A DNA stretch of 64,000 nt from Komagataeibacter xylinus. Its GTDB lineage: Bacteria > Pseudomonadota > Alphaproteobacteria > Acetobacterales > Acetobacteraceae. Shown piece by piece: positions 33,141-42,060 of this stretch; within the stretch, counting starts at the first letter, position 1, and every line of letters starts with the position of its first letter. The notes beneath the pieces are model-generated. The model did not search any database, was not told the origin of the DNA, and was given only the letters and a program-made list of their open reading frames with translations. Location: the NCBI RefSeq assembly GCF_004302915.1, contig NZ_QQBI01000002.1, positions 169,788-233,787 on the forward strand, written 5' to 3'. The position numbers were made by a program, and so were the translations under genes.

Positions 33141-33599
33141 ATGCGCCTGACCCTGCATACCGATTACGCCCTCAGAACCCTGATCTACCTGGGCACCCAT
33201 ACCGATCGCCTGACATCGATCAGGGAGGTTGCGCAGGCTTATGGCATTTCGGAAAATCATCTCATCAAGATCATCCACCGGCTGGGACAGGGCGGCTTTG
33301 TGGAAACCATCCGTGGTCGCAACGGCGGCCTGCGGCTGGGGCGGCCTGCCGCGACGATCCTGATCGGTGATGTCGTGCGCTATACGGAAGAAGACATGGG
33401 GCTGGTGGCCTGTATGCAGCCACCACCGCCTGAAGGCGTGAACCGCAGGGGAGGCTGCCTCCTGAGCGATGTGTGCCGCCTGCGCGGCGTACTGCATGAA
33501 GCGCTGGGGTTATTCATCTCCGTGCTCGACCGCTACACGCTGGCTGATGTCATAACGGACCGGGAACGCAAACTGCTCGGTAGCCCGCTTTCCGCCTGA
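33141..33599 (+). CDS. nsrR: Rrf2 family nitric-oxide-sensing repressor NsrR
   Basis: NsrR binds an iron-sulphur cluster that reacts with NO, releasing it from promoters such as hmp. The 152-residue protein has the Rrf2 winged helix (TDYALRTLIYLG, SIREVAQAYGISENHLIKIIHRLGQGGFVETIRGRNGGLRL). Three cysteines lie at 91, 106 and 112 in the NsrR pattern, ending CRLRGVL. The flavohemoglobin gene with an NsrR-like box is in the same window at 47.6 kb. No strong Shine-Dalgarno is visible before the ATG, so translation may be weak, fitting a repressor. Confidence 0.9.
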   Translation: MRLTLHTDYALRTLIYLGTHTDRLTSIREVAQAYGISENHLIKIIHRLGQGGFVETIRGRNGGLRLGRPAATILIGDVVRYTEEDMGLVACMQPPPPEGVNRRGGCLLSDVCRLRGVLHEALGLFISVLDRYTLADVITDRERKLLGSPLSA

Positions 33600-33623
33600 G
33601 CGCCTGAAACCCATGGTGCGCAG

Positions 33624-33645
33624 ATGGTAAATTCCATTTTACCAT
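33624..33645. repeat. Small inverted repeat between nsrR and the aldehyde dehydrogenase gene
   Basis: ATGGTAAA (33624-33631) and TTTACCAT (33638-33645) pair perfectly around 6 bases. There is no T tail beyond the stem, so it may be an operator for the following gene or a weak nsrR terminator. Confidence 0.5.
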
Positions 33646-33838
33646 AGCCACCCGCTACCGGCACAGGGCAGGCCAGAGGGCAGAAAAGTCAGGTTTTCCG
33701 TAAAGAATCCCGCCATCTTTTCTACCTTGATGGAAAATCAGCTTTTGCACGTTCGGGGCGTTGGTGATAGCTGAAACGATTCTTGCACGCCTGCACGTGG
33801 AATATATACTTGACGAAACTCTAAGGAACAGATTGTCC

Positions 33839-35230
33839 ATGGCTTATGCTACGACCAACCCTTATACTGGTGAAAAGCTGAAGACTTTCCCCGATGCTAC
33901 GGATCAGGAAGTCCAGGCCGCGCTGACCGATGCCTATGATGCCTTCAAGGCATGGCGCCACACCTCGTTTGCCAAACGTGCGGAAGTGATGAAGGCGGCA
34001 GCAACCATCCTGCGCCGCGACATTGACAAATATGCCCGCCTGATCACGCTGGAGATGGGCAAGACGTATGCGGAGTCCAAGGCCGAGACCATCCTGTCGG
34101 CAGAGATCTTCGAGTATTACGCCGAACATGCCGAGCGCCTGCTGAAAGCCGAAAAGCTGCCGGTCGCCAGCCCCGATGAGGGCGAGGCCATGATCATCCA
34201 CCAGCCCCAGGGCATCGTTTTCGCCATCGAGCCGTGGAACTTCCCTTACTATCAGGTAGCCCGCATCATTGCGCCGCAGCTTTCCGCCGGTAACACGGTG
34301 CTGCTCAAGCATGCCTCCAACGTGCCGCAGTGTGCCGCAGCCTTCGATACGCTGATGCAGGAAGCAGGCCTGCCCAAGGGCGGCTTCCGCAACCTGTATG
34401 CCGCCCGCCACCACACCGAGGTGATCCTGAGCGATCCGCGCGTGTGTGGCGTTGCCCTGACCGGCTCCGAAGGCGCTGGCGCCATTGTGGCAGGCATTGC
34501 GGCCAAGGCGCTCAAGAAATCCACGATGGAACTTGGTGGTTCCGACGCGTTCGTGGTGCTGGAAGATGCCGACCTGGAAAAGACCGTGAAGTGGGCCGTG
34601 TTCGGACGCCACTGGAATGCGGGCCAGGTCTGTGTCTCCGCCAAGCGCCTCATCGTGGCTGACGCGATCTATGACCGCTTTGTGGAGCTGTATAAGAAAG
34701 GTGTTGCCAGCCTGAAGGCAGGCGACCCGATGGACCCGGCAACACAGCTGGCCCCCCTCTCCTCGCAGAAGGCGGCGGACGACCTGCGCGCGCAGGTTGA
34801 GGAAGCCAAGAAGCATGGTGCCGTTGTGGAAGTGATCGGCGCGCCCGTGCCGGAAAAGGGCGCCTTCTTCCAGCCGCTGCTCATGACCAACCTGCACGAG
34901 AACAATGAAGCCCGCCACTGGGAGTTCTTTGGCCCCGTAACGCAGCTCTACCGCGCCAAGGACGAGGCTGATGCCATCCGCATCGCCAATGATTCGCCCT
35001 ACGGCCTGGGCGGCGCCGTGTTCACGAAGGACACCAAGCGCGGCGTGAAGGTAGCCGAGCAGATCTATACCGGCATGGTCTATGTCAACCACCCGACCAT
35101 GGTGAAGGCCGACCTGCCGTTTGGCGGCGTGGCGCGCTCGGGCTATGGCCGTGAACTGATCGGCCTTGGCATCAAGGAATTCGTCAATCACAAGCTGATC
35201 GACGTGGTGGACATCGACGCCCCGTTCTGA
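33839..35230 (+). CDS. Aldehyde dehydrogenase, succinate-semialdehyde dehydrogenase type
   Basis: This NAD(P)-dependent aldehyde dehydrogenase has 463 residues, close to the short Sad/YneI-type succinate-semialdehyde dehydrogenases. The chosen start at 33839 has AAGGA eleven bases upstream; a frame open to 33761 lacks family similarity. Motifs are GIVFAIEPWNFPYYQVARIIAPQLSAGNTVLLKHA, the catalytic Glu in MELGGSDAFVVLEDAD and the catalytic Cys in WNAGQVCVSAKRLIV. The cofactor and exact aldehyde are not determined. It is followed by a dispersed repeat. Confidence 0.9.
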   Translation: MAYATTNPYTGEKLKTFPDATDQEVQAALTDAYDAFKAWRHTSFAKRAEVMKAAATILRRDIDKYARLITLEMGKTYAESKAETILSAEIFEYYAEHAERLLKAEKLPVASPDEGEAMIIHQPQGIVFAIEPWNFPYYQVARIIAPQLSAGNTVLLKHASNVPQCAAAFDTLMQEAGLPKGGFRNLYAARHHTEVILSDPRVCGVALTGSEGAGAIVAGIAAKALKKSTMELGGSDAFVVLEDADLEKTVKWAVFGRHWNAGQVCVSAKRLIVADAIYDRFVELYKKGVASLKAGDPMDPATQLAPLSSQKAADDLRAQVEEAKKHGAVVEVIGAPVPEKGAFFQPLLMTNLHENNEARHWEFFGPVTQLYRAKDEADAIRIANDSPYGLGGAVFTKDTKRGVKVAEQIYTGMVYVNHPTMVKADLPFGGVARSGYGRELIGLGIKEFVNHKLIDVVDIDAPF

Positions 35231-35308
35231 TCCGGCAAAAACCGGGCGCTGGTCGAGGCATGATGCCTTGGCCGGTGCCCGTCCGGGCCATCTGGCCACG
35301 AATAATGC

Positions 35309-35360
35309 AAAAGTTTTTGGTGAAGCTTTCTTTCAAAAAACTTCAAAGAACTTTGTCTTT
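35309..35360. repeat. Dispersed hairpin repeat, inverted and lacking hairpin 1
   Basis: AAAGTTTTTGGTGAAGCTTTC is the reverse complement of the right-hand end of full copies (GAAGCTTCACCAAAAAC), followed by TTTCAAAAAACTTC and AAAGAACTTTGTCTTTG. It sits between the convergent aldehyde dehydrogenase and PAP2 genes. Confidence 0.7.
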
Positions 35361-35397
35361 GAAAATAAAGCCTGAAATTTCTATTCTTCCAATTTGA

Positions 35398-35961
35398 TCA
35401 TGTAATAATTTTCCTGGGTAGGAACATGGAGCGTATTGCACCTTCAATACCCAGATGCGCCCCATGGAACAGCACGGCCACGCACGCCACTCCAGGCAGC
35501 AGGTACAGCCATAACCGCTGCGGCACAGGCCCGCAGGCCCGCCCCAGCACCAGGCCTGCAGCACAGCCAACCACACCCCCTGTTACAACCTCGAACAGGG
35601 TATGGGTATGCAATGCCACGCGGGTACATGCCACGCCAATGCCAATACCCGATAACGGCACCAGCATAAGCGCCGGGAAACGCACGAAATACCGCTGCCC
35701 CAGCAGCACAAGCAGCCCGCCATACACCATGCACGCTGCCGCGACATGCCCGCTGGGGCTGATGATGGTGGTCTGCTCTATCGCGGCATAATAAAGACCG
35801 GCTATTTTAAGCAGCAGCATGACCGCCAGCATCGCGATGGCAGTACCCGTCCAGACCATGGCACCGCGCCGCCATCCGTACACAGCCATGATAAGGACTA
35901 CAGTTACCATCACCGGCAGCATTACGGCCTGATCGGCAAAATCGGTGATGAAATGCATCAT
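35398..35961 (-). CDS. PAP2 superfamily membrane phosphatase
   Basis: This is a 187-residue protein with about six membrane helices. The start is taken at 35961 (MMHFITDF); the frame to 36150 runs through another repeat copy and is unlikely coding. The PAP2 core is present in reduced form: ISPSGHVAAACMVYG (SGH motif) and TRVALHTHTLFEVVTGG (the H-x3-D-like motif, with Glu in place of Asp). The first KxxxxxxRP motif is not obvious. Members dephosphorylate lipid phosphates such as undecaprenyl pyrophosphate or phosphatidate. The altered motif leaves activity uncertain. Confidence 0.75.
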   Translation of the reverse strand: MMHFITDFADQAVMLPVMVTVVLIMAVYGWRRGAMVWTGTAIAMLAVMLLLKIAGLYYAAIEQTTIISPSGHVAAACMVYGGLLVLLGQRYFVRFPALMLVPLSGIGIGVACTRVALHTHTLFEVVTGGVVGCAAGLVLGRACGPVPQRLWLYLLPGVACVAVLFHGAHLGIEGAIRSMFLPRKIIT

Positions 35962-36090
35962 GATGATCCGGGACCCCGTTTTGCACCTGTCGTGCCTATC
36001 ACAGACACCACCAGGTCGCCAGACGACCCATGAGCAGGCACGCCTTCCCCTTCCGGCAGCATCCGCCCTGTTTTCGCAACTGTAATAAAC

Positions 36091-36147
36091 AAGAACGCCG
36101 CCTTTTTTACAAAAGGCGGCGTTCTCGTGATGAACAGCTTTTGAAAG
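36091..36147. repeat. Dispersed hairpin repeat with perfect 14-base hairpin 1
   Basis: GAACGCCGCCTTTT (36093-36106) and AAAAGGCGGCGTTC (36111-36124) pair perfectly with a TTAC loop. A remnant of hairpin 2 (GAACAGCTTTTGAAAG) follows. It lies about 85 bases past the cytochrome c gene, where it can serve as that operon's terminator. Confidence 0.85.
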
Positions 36148-36208
36148 CACAGACCCGGCAGCCCCGCCCCTGTCAAAGGAATACAGGCAGCCACCGGATT
36201 ATCTGGCC

Positions 36209-37531
36209 TCAGGGCGTCTTGGGCAGTTCCTTGCCCATTTTTTCCACCTGCTCGGCGGTGACACCGTGGTCGCCGCTGCCAAATGTGGCCGTGACGTAGT
36301 TCACCACGCTGGCAACCTCGGCATTGCTCAGGCGCTCCACGTCGGAGCTCTGGTTGAAGGCAGGCATATGCACATGCACCCCACCCGCATTCCGGTCCAC
36401 GCCGTTGAGCACGGCCATAATCAGGTCATCGGGCCGGGCCGAACCCACAACCGAGTTATGGAACAGCGAGGGTGCATAATGGTCGGCCGTGCCCGCGCCG
36501 TTACCGCCATGGCAGGCCGCGCAGTTCGCATCATAGATCTGCGCGCCATCCATCGGGTCAAGCTTGTCGATACGGGTGAGTTCACCCGAACGGACATCGG
36601 CCTGCTCCAGCGGCTTGCCAAACTGCTCGCGCGGGCTGTGCTCGGCCTCGTCATCCTTGGCAGGAACCTGCAGGATGTAGGCCGCAAGCGCATGCAGGTC
36701 ATCATCGGTCAGGTGACTGGTGCTGTGCTCGACCGCCTCGCCCATCGGGCCGGCCGCCTGGCTCAGCCCGGCCACATGGCCGGTCTTGAGGTATTCAACG
36801 AGATTGTCCTCGCTCCAGTTCCCGATGCCGCCGGTCTTGCTTGAGGTGATGTTCGGGGCATACCACCCGAGCAGGCTCGCGCCGGCGAGGTAGCTGTCCT
36901 CTTTCTCGCTCAGCATGATGTTGCGCGGGGTATGGCAGGTGCCGCAATGCTCAAGGGCATGGGCGAGGTATTTGCCCCGGCGCATCTTGTCAAAGGTGGC
37001 GGAATCACCCGTCTCCGGGGTTTCGCTGGTCGCCACCATGTTCCACAGGCCCATGGTGATGCGCAGGTTGGCCGGGAAGTTGAGCGATGTGACCGGCGGC
37101 GTCTCGGCCACCGGCTTCACCCCGTGCATAAACCACGTGTACAGCGCCTTCACGTCGCCATCCGTCATGCCGGCATAGGACACGTAGGGCATGGCGGGAT
37201 AAAGCCTGCTGCCATCACGGCGGATGCCGTGGCGCAGGCTCTTCTCGAAATCCTCTTCCGTGTATTTGCCGATACCATGATCGGGATCAGGCGTGATGTT
37301 GGTCGTCACCACATCGCCCATGGGCGTGCTGATCTTCAGGCCACCGGCAAATGGCTTGCCGCCGGGTGCTGTATGACAGGCAACGCAGTCACCTGCCGTG
37401 GCGATATATTCGCCACGGGCCATCAGGTCGGCAGAAGGGTCATCCGCCCGGGCGGGAACGGCAGAAAATGTTGCAAGAGCAGTGCCTGCGGTCAGGACCG
37501 ACCACAGGATCTTGCGCGTCACGTCAGGCAT
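36209..37531 (-). CDS. Triheme cytochrome c subunit of membrane dehydrogenase
   Basis: This is a 440-residue periplasmic cytochrome c that passes electrons from the flavin subunit to ubiquinone. A Sec signal (ILWSVLTAGTALATFSAVPARA) is followed by three CxxCH heme sites at Cys49-His53 (CVACH), Cys196-His200 (CGTCH) and Cys337-His341 (CAACH). This matches the three-heme subunit II of acetic acid bacterial dehydrogenases. The ATG at 37531 overlaps the stop of the GMC gene by eight bases. Gene order small-large-cytochrome matches sldSLC and gluconate 2-dehydrogenase. Confidence 0.93.
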   Translation of the reverse strand: MPDVTRKILWSVLTAGTALATFSAVPARADDPSADLMARGEYIATAGDCVACHTAPGGKPFAGGLKISTPMGDVVTTNITPDPDHGIGKYTEEDFEKSLRHGIRRDGSRLYPAMPYVSYAGMTDGDVKALYTWFMHGVKPVAETPPVTSLNFPANLRITMGLWNMVATSETPETGDSATFDKMRRGKYLAHALEHCGTCHTPRNIMLSEKEDSYLAGASLLGWYAPNITSSKTGGIGNWSEDNLVEYLKTGHVAGLSQAAGPMGEAVEHSTSHLTDDDLHALAAYILQVPAKDDEAEHSPREQFGKPLEQADVRSGELTRIDKLDPMDGAQIYDANCAACHGGNGAGTADHYAPSLFHNSVVGSARPDDLIMAVLNGVDRNAGGVHVHMPAFNQSSDVERLSNAEVASVVNYVTATFGSGDHGVTAEQVEKMGKELPKTP

Positions 37532-39161
37532 GGGCGAGTTCTTTTTTAAGCGTATCAGCCACGCGCAGGGCAAGTGCGGCGACTGTCAGGGTGATGTTGC
37601 CGGTTCCGACCGAAGAGAAAACGGACGAACTCGCGATGAACAGGTTCTCGTGGTCATGCGTGCGGCAGAAGCCGTCCACCACGGAATCCTTCGGGTCGGT
37701 GCCCATGATGGTGCTGCCCGCGGGATGGTCCTGCGGGAAGTAGCCGGGCGTCCATTCCTCGTCCGTGCCATGCATGAGGCCGATCAGGTCGCGGAACAGG
37801 CCACGCGTGTGCTCGCAGCTCTTCACGGTATATTCGGGCAGCTTGTAATAGACCTCGGGGTGCGGGATGCCGAGGATGTCCTTGTTGGTCTTGCTCAGCG
37901 TCAGGCGGTTATCCGGGTCGGCCAGGCCTTCGTTATGGCTGAACAGGCGGACCGTGTGCGAGGCGAGATAGCGGATCTGCTCCTCAAGCTCGCGGCCCAC
38001 ATACCCCTTGGCGATGGCAAGCTGCGTGGCCAGGTCGACCTGGTTGTCATCAACCATGTGCACGAGGTACGCGCCGCGCTCGTTGCGCCAGTCACCATCG
38101 CGGAAATTGTCGATCACGTTGGTTTCGAGCGGGCCACGACCGGGCCACAGGGCCTTATCGCCACTGATGAAGCTCACCTGCACGCCGGTGTGATCCATCA
38201 TGTTGCGGCCAACATGGCCCGAGCTGTTGGCAATGCCGTCCGGGCTCTGCTCATCGGCGGAGAACAGCATGAGTTTCGCGGTCTCGATGCAGTGCGCCGC
38301 AATCACGAAATACTTGCCGGTCACGCGATGCGAGCCCTTGTCGGGATCATAATAATGCACCGCGGTAACGCGCTTGTTGGCGCTGTCACGCTCAATTCGG
38401 TACACCACGGCGTTGGGCACGAACTTCGCCCCTGCCGCCTCGGCATGGTAGACGGAGTAACTGCCGTTATACATCGCCCCGATCGGGCAGATGGGCATGC
38501 AGTTGTTATGCCCCTCACAAGTCGGGCGGCTGTCATACGGGCGGGTGTTGCGGGCCTGCGGCTCATGCACCACGCGATACGGCGTCTTCTCGCCAATCAG
38601 CTTGCGGAACTGCTGGGCGGCGTAGGAAATGGGCAGCGCATCCATCGGATAAGGCTGCCTGCGCGGCGAGCCGAGGTCTTCCACCTTCGGGTCCGGGCCG
38701 CACACGCCCATCATCACCTCGGCCTGGTAGTAGAACGGCTCGAGGTCATCATATTTCAGCGCCCAGTCACGGCCCTGGCCATAGCGGGTCTTGAGCTCGA
38801 AATCCGATGGCAGGTAACGCCACGCACAGCCCGCCCAGTGCCAGGTGGTGCCACCCATCATGCGCAGGTAGACCTGCTGGTAGGCCTCGGCATCGGGACC
38901 GGTGGTGTGCAGGTAATCGTTGGGGGTAACCTGGTCGGGCGGATGACGCGCCCATGGCACCGCCGGGAACGGCCCCTGATAGGAGGGCTTGTTCTCGAGG
39001 TTGCGGAAATTCTCGACAAAGTGCTGGCGGTCGACCCGGGGCCCCGCTTCGAGCACGATGACGGAAATACCCGCGCGCGCCAGTTCGTTGGCAATGGAGC
39101 TGCCAGCGACGCCGGAGCCGACGATTACGACGTCAGCAGATAGGTCTTGTTCGGACGGCAT
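37524..39161 (-). CDS. FAD-dependent GMC oxidoreductase, large subunit of membrane sugar/polyol dehydrogenase
   Basis: The 545-residue catalytic subunit oxidises a sugar, sugar alcohol or aldonate at the periplasmic face. The FAD-binding motif VVIVGSGVAGSSIANELARAG is at 11-31, MMGGTTWHWAG near 101-111 and DHTGVQVSF in the middle. The C-terminal catalytic region is HPAGSTIMGTDP ... GFCRTHDHENLFIASSSVF. The motif Cys215-x5-Cys221-x3-Cys225 in TCEGHNNCMPICPIGAM resembles the [3Fe-4S] site described in fructose dehydrogenase-type enzymes. There is no Sec signal, so export likely rides on the Tat signal of the small subunit. CGGAG precedes the ATG. The substrate among sorbitol, gluconate or fructose cannot be fixed from sequence. 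Confidence 0.92.
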   Translation of the reverse strand: MPSEQDLSADVVIVGSGVAGSSIANELARAGISVIVLEAGPRVDRQHFVENFRNLENKPSYQGPFPAVPWARHPPDQVTPNDYLHTTGPDAEAYQQVYLRMMGGTTWHWAGCAWRYLPSDFELKTRYGQGRDWALKYDDLEPFYYQAEVMMGVCGPDPKVEDLGSPRRQPYPMDALPISYAAQQFRKLIGEKTPYRVVHEPQARNTRPYDSRPTCEGHNNCMPICPIGAMYNGSYSVYHAEAAGAKFVPNAVVYRIERDSANKRVTAVHYYDPDKGSHRVTGKYFVIAAHCIETAKLMLFSADEQSPDGIANSSGHVGRNMMDHTGVQVSFISGDKALWPGRGPLETNVIDNFRDGDWRNERGAYLVHMVDDNQVDLATQLAIAKGYVGRELEEQIRYLASHTVRLFSHNEGLADPDNRLTLSKTNKDILGIPHPEVYYKLPEYTVKSCEHTRGLFRDLIGLMHGTDEEWTPGYFPQDHPAGSTIMGTDPKDSVVDGFCRTHDHENLFIASSSVFSSVGTGNITLTVAALALRVADTLKKELAHA

Positions 39162-39178
39162 AAAAAAGGCTCCGGATA

Positions 39179-39793
39179 TCAGGTAGGTTCGATCACGAGT
39201 TTCGAAGGCGAAAGGGCGGGTTCACCTGTTGGCACAGCCACTTCCGGCGGGGTCTGGGTCCAGTAGAACGGACCACCCGTTGCATAGGTCTTGGGATAGA
39301 TCGCATCCTTGGTGATGTCGAACATCAGCGCGGAGCGGTAGACCACGACCTTGTGGTCGGCCAGGCCACGATACCAGCCGGTCAGGATATCCTGAATGAC
39401 AGCCTTGAACACGGGGTCCTGATGCTCGGCGGCGGCGGCCAGCGCATGGGCCGATGTAAAGTTGCCGCCAGCCATGAAGTCATGCAGCTTCTGGATCTGG
39501 TCACGCCGCTCGGGCACGGCGTGGATGATGCCTGCATACAGGGCGTTGCCAATGCGCGGGTCGAGCGTGTCACGATCCGTCAGGCGCTGCGACAGCGCCA
39601 TGAACAGCGGCACGACCGTGTCCTGCTCCGCCGTGGCGGCCATTCCCTGCCTGCTGCCCGTCACGACAACGGCAGCCCCGAACGCGCCAAGCAGCGCATC
39701 GCGGCGCGACATGCGCAGGGCCCGGTTCAGTCTGATGGCGTTGGGGGTGGAACGATGAATACTGGTAGGAAAACAGGGCCGGTCTGCAGCCAT
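39179..39793 (-). CDS. Small Tat-targeted subunit of membrane dehydrogenase (gluconate 2-dehydrogenase subunit 3 type)
   Basis: This is a 204-residue chaperone or structural subunit. MSRRDALLGAFGAAVVV near residues 28-44 is a twin-arginine signal, preceded by an extra 27 residues if the start is at 39793, where AGAGG lies nine bases upstream. An alternative start at 39712 would place the Tat motif at the N terminus but has no ribosome site. The mature part (LSQRLTDRDTLDPRIGNALYAGI, AVIQDILTGWYRG, TYATGGPFYW) fits the small-subunit family. It is the first gene of the three-gene operon, 17 bases before the large subunit. Confidence 0.9.
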   Translation of the reverse strand: MAADRPCFPTSIHRSTPNAIRLNRALRMSRRDALLGAFGAAVVVTGSRQGMAATAEQDTVVPLFMALSQRLTDRDTLDPRIGNALYAGIIHAVPERRDQIQKLHDFMAGGNFTSAHALAAAAEHQDPVFKAVIQDILTGWYRGLADHKVVVYRSALMFDITKDAIYPKTYATGGPFYWTQTPPEVAVPTGEPALSPSKLVIEPT

Positions 39794-40459
39794 CTAGCGT
39801 CGCCTCTCATGCACGTTGGTCCAGCAGGAATGCCGGAAGACAGGCATGACCATGCGGGATGCAATAGTTTTATACCGATACCGCTACTTAATGCAGTCCT
39901 GCAACCTTTTATACCCCTATCTCCGCGTATAGCTGCTTCACATCTCATGAGTAAAAGCAGCCGCCAGACAGGCAGGACATGTTTTGTAAAAATATAGTGA
40001 CATGGCCAGACCATCGGCCACCACACCTGCATGGCATCACCGTGGCGACAGAACCATGAAAGACAGCCATTATGATGGCAGGACACATGCTGATTATGCA
40101 ACGTGCCTGAATATGTATTGAAGAAGTATCATTAATATTTCTACTCTCCCTGAAAATAATGATGTCATGCCCGCAGGGAGAAAGCCTTTTTGAAATGGCT
40201 GCCCCGGACACGCCAGATGCGTCTGGGGCCACGACGCGCGCCTGCCGTGGCAAGTAAAAAACACGCAAACCACACCGGAGGCGGACCGTCATGGCAGGAA
40301 TGGCAATCGAAAAAGCGGTTTTCTCTTCTTGCGGGCGCATTTTCATTAAACTGTCATATAAGATTCCCGGCCAACCGCCATTCAGGCCAATCGCCCGCCA
40401 TTGCCCCGTGTGTATTCTTGCCTAAAATTGGCGCACGCTTTTATTTAAAGGACAGAGGC
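39794..40459. promoter_or_regulatory. Divergent intergenic region between the dehydrogenase operon and glpQ
   Basis: These 666 bases hold no gene I can support; open frames here lack family features and ribosome sites. It must carry promoters for both divergent units. Confidence 0.35.
40351..40368 (+). promoter_or_regulatory. Possible half Pho box upstream of glpQ
   Basis: CTGTCATATAA matches the first repeat and spacer of the PhoB box (CTGTCATAWAWCTGTCAY) exactly, but the second repeat reads GATTCCC and does not match. It lies about 105 bases before the glpQ ATG. Phosphate control of glpQ is known in other bacteria, but here the site is only suggestive. Confidence 0.3.
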
Positions 40460-41563
40460 ATGCTGACCCGCAGACAGGCCATGACAGGCACATTGACGAG
40501 CATGGCCGCGCTGGCAGCCCGGCAGGCTTTTGCAAACCCTTCCCTGGCGCCGGTGCCCGCTGTCATGGCGCATCGGGGGGCATCGGCCCTGCGGCCCGAA
40601 CATACGCTGGCCGCCTATGCCCGCGCCATTGCCGATGGGGCGGATTATGTCGAGCCCGACCTCGTGCCCACCCGCGATGGCGTGCTCATCGCCCGCCATG
40701 AAAGCAACATCGCCGACACGTCCGATGTGGCCAGCCACCCGGAATTTGCCAGCCGCCGCCGCACCATGACCATAGATGGCAAGGCGGAAACCGGCTGGTT
40801 CACGACCGACTTCACCCTGGCCGAACTCAAGACCCTGCGCGCCAGGGAACGCCTGCCCGCCCTCCGCGCCCACAACACGCGCTATGACGGGCATTTCGAT
40901 ATTCCGACATTTGAGGAAGTGATCGACTTTGTGGCAGCCGAGGCAGCAAGCCGCGGGCGCATGATCGGGCTGATACCTGAAATCAAGAATTCAACGCATT
41001 TCCATAAACTCGGCCACACGCCAGAGGAGACGTTCCTCCACGTCATCGCAGCCCACGACTACACCCGTTACTGCCCGCTTGAGGTCCAGTCCTTCGAGAC
41101 GGCGAACCTGCGCATGCTCCATGGCCGGGTGCAGGCCATCAACCCGCAGGCGCGGCTCATGTTCCTCATGGGCGGGCGCACGGAAACGGTGCCTGACACG
41201 CTGGGCACGGCCAGGCCGGTCACGTTTGGCGACCTCATGACCCCTGATGGCCTGCGCGGCCTGCGGGCCTATACGGATGTCATCGGTCCCTCGAACGACG
41301 ACATCATTCCGCGTGATGCCGCTGGCGCGTGGCTTGCCCCCACCACACTCATTGATGACGCCCACGCGGCGGGCCTGCTGGTGCATTCCTACACCTTCCG
41401 CCCCGAGAACCACTTCCTGCCCGCCCAGCTACGCAATGGCGAGGGCGACAGCGCGCGCAACGTGCCCGGCGCGATTGCCGAAATACGCCGCCATCTGGAT
41501 CTGGGGCTTGATGGTTTCTTTACCGATGACCCGGCCATAGGCCGCATGGCGCTGGGCATGTAA
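40460..41563 (+). CDS. glpQ: Periplasmic glycerophosphodiester phosphodiesterase GlpQ
   Basis: GlpQ hydrolyses glycerophosphodiesters to glycerol-3-phosphate and an alcohol in the periplasm. The 367-residue protein starts at 40460, with AAAGGA seven bases upstream, and begins with an export signal (MLTRRQAMTGTLTSMAALAARQAFA) containing a Tat-like TRRQAM. Catalytic landmarks are MAHRGASALRPEHTLAAYARAIADGADYVEPDLVPTRDGVLIARHE (HRG, E/D metal ligands, His), IPEIKNSTHF and the C-terminal GLDGFFTDDPAIG. A GC hairpin follows the gene. Confidence 0.93.
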   Translation: MLTRRQAMTGTLTSMAALAARQAFANPSLAPVPAVMAHRGASALRPEHTLAAYARAIADGADYVEPDLVPTRDGVLIARHESNIADTSDVASHPEFASRRRTMTIDGKAETGWFTTDFTLAELKTLRARERLPALRAHNTRYDGHFDIPTFEEVIDFVAAEAASRGRMIGLIPEIKNSTHFHKLGHTPEETFLHVIAAHDYTRYCPLEVQSFETANLRMLHGRVQAINPQARLMFLMGGRTETVPDTLGTARPVTFGDLMTPDGLRGLRAYTDVIGPSNDDIIPRDAAGAWLAPTTLIDDAHAAGLLVHSYTFRPENHFLPAQLRNGEGDSARNVPGAIAEIRRHLDLGLDGFFTDDPAIGRMALGM

Positions 41564-41609
41564 CGCCGCCATGCGCGCAAACGCAGGGATATGGAAAATG
41601 ATGGCGGGA

Positions 41610-41635
41610 GGCACCCCTGAAACATCAGGGGCGCC
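41610..41635. terminator. Hairpin after glpQ
   Basis: GGCACCCCTGA and TCAGGGGCGCC pair with one A-C mismatch around AACA. No T run follows on either side, so termination efficiency is uncertain. Confidence 0.55.
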
Positions 41636-41643
41636 ACGATACA

Positions 41644-41912
41644 TTACCAGTTCTTTGATATTTTATTGATGACGTATTTATAGACTTTATGTGTTGCCAG
41701 TTCCCTGCTTTCCACAAAATCCAAATCGTAATAATCATCTCTCATTCTTGATGATTCAACCTGGATGTTCCGGACATCCTCCCATTCACTTGTGCATTCA
41801 TCACAGCGAAAAAAAGGGCATGTATTGCGTTGGCCCGTGCAACGAGCACCCATCCTTGGCCACAAATGGGACATACCTCGCGCACTTTTTCATAATCAGG
41901 CGGTGCGGTCAT
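41644..41912 (-). pseudogene. Frameshifted small zinc-ribbon protein gene
   Basis: Reading leftwards from an ATG at 41912, one frame gives MTAPPDYEKVREVCPICGQGWVLVARA, then soon becomes meaningless and stops. The next frame, open to 41644, gives NTCPFFRCDECTSEWEDVRN... through VYKYVINKISKNW. Joined near 41830-41845, these make a single protein of about 88 residues with paired CPIC and RCDEC knuckles, a four-cysteine zinc ribbon. Either half alone has only two of the ligands. A one-base indel in the genome or an assembly error would explain it. The alternative is that only the 76-residue frame from 41874 is translated. I do not recognise the family. Confidence 0.6.
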
Positions 41913-41984
41913 TTTAATAATTCTCTGGTAAAGATACGCCGGAAACCAGTTGCGTTCCTGATGACGATGGAACGAACATGTCCG

Positions 41985-42016
41985 GATGCTGCCTTTTTTT
42001 CAGCAAAGGCAGCATC
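41985..42016. repeat. Hairpin related to the dispersed repeat (12-base perfect stem)
   Basis: GATGCTGCCTTT (41985-41996) and AAAGGCAGCATC (42005-42016) pair perfectly around TTTTCAGC. The GCTGCC/GGCAGC variant resembles the copy at 132-170. It is 92 bases past the csoR stop and may end the copA-csoR transcript. Confidence 0.65.
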
Positions 42017-42060
42017 TTCCACTCAGATCAGGATCACCCCTGGAGCAATTCATTGTTTAT

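Noticed and set aside
39945..40346. 133-residue minus-strand frame in the dehydrogenase-glpQ gap
   Set aside because: No ribosome site, no domain pattern and irregular codon use; treated as non-coding.
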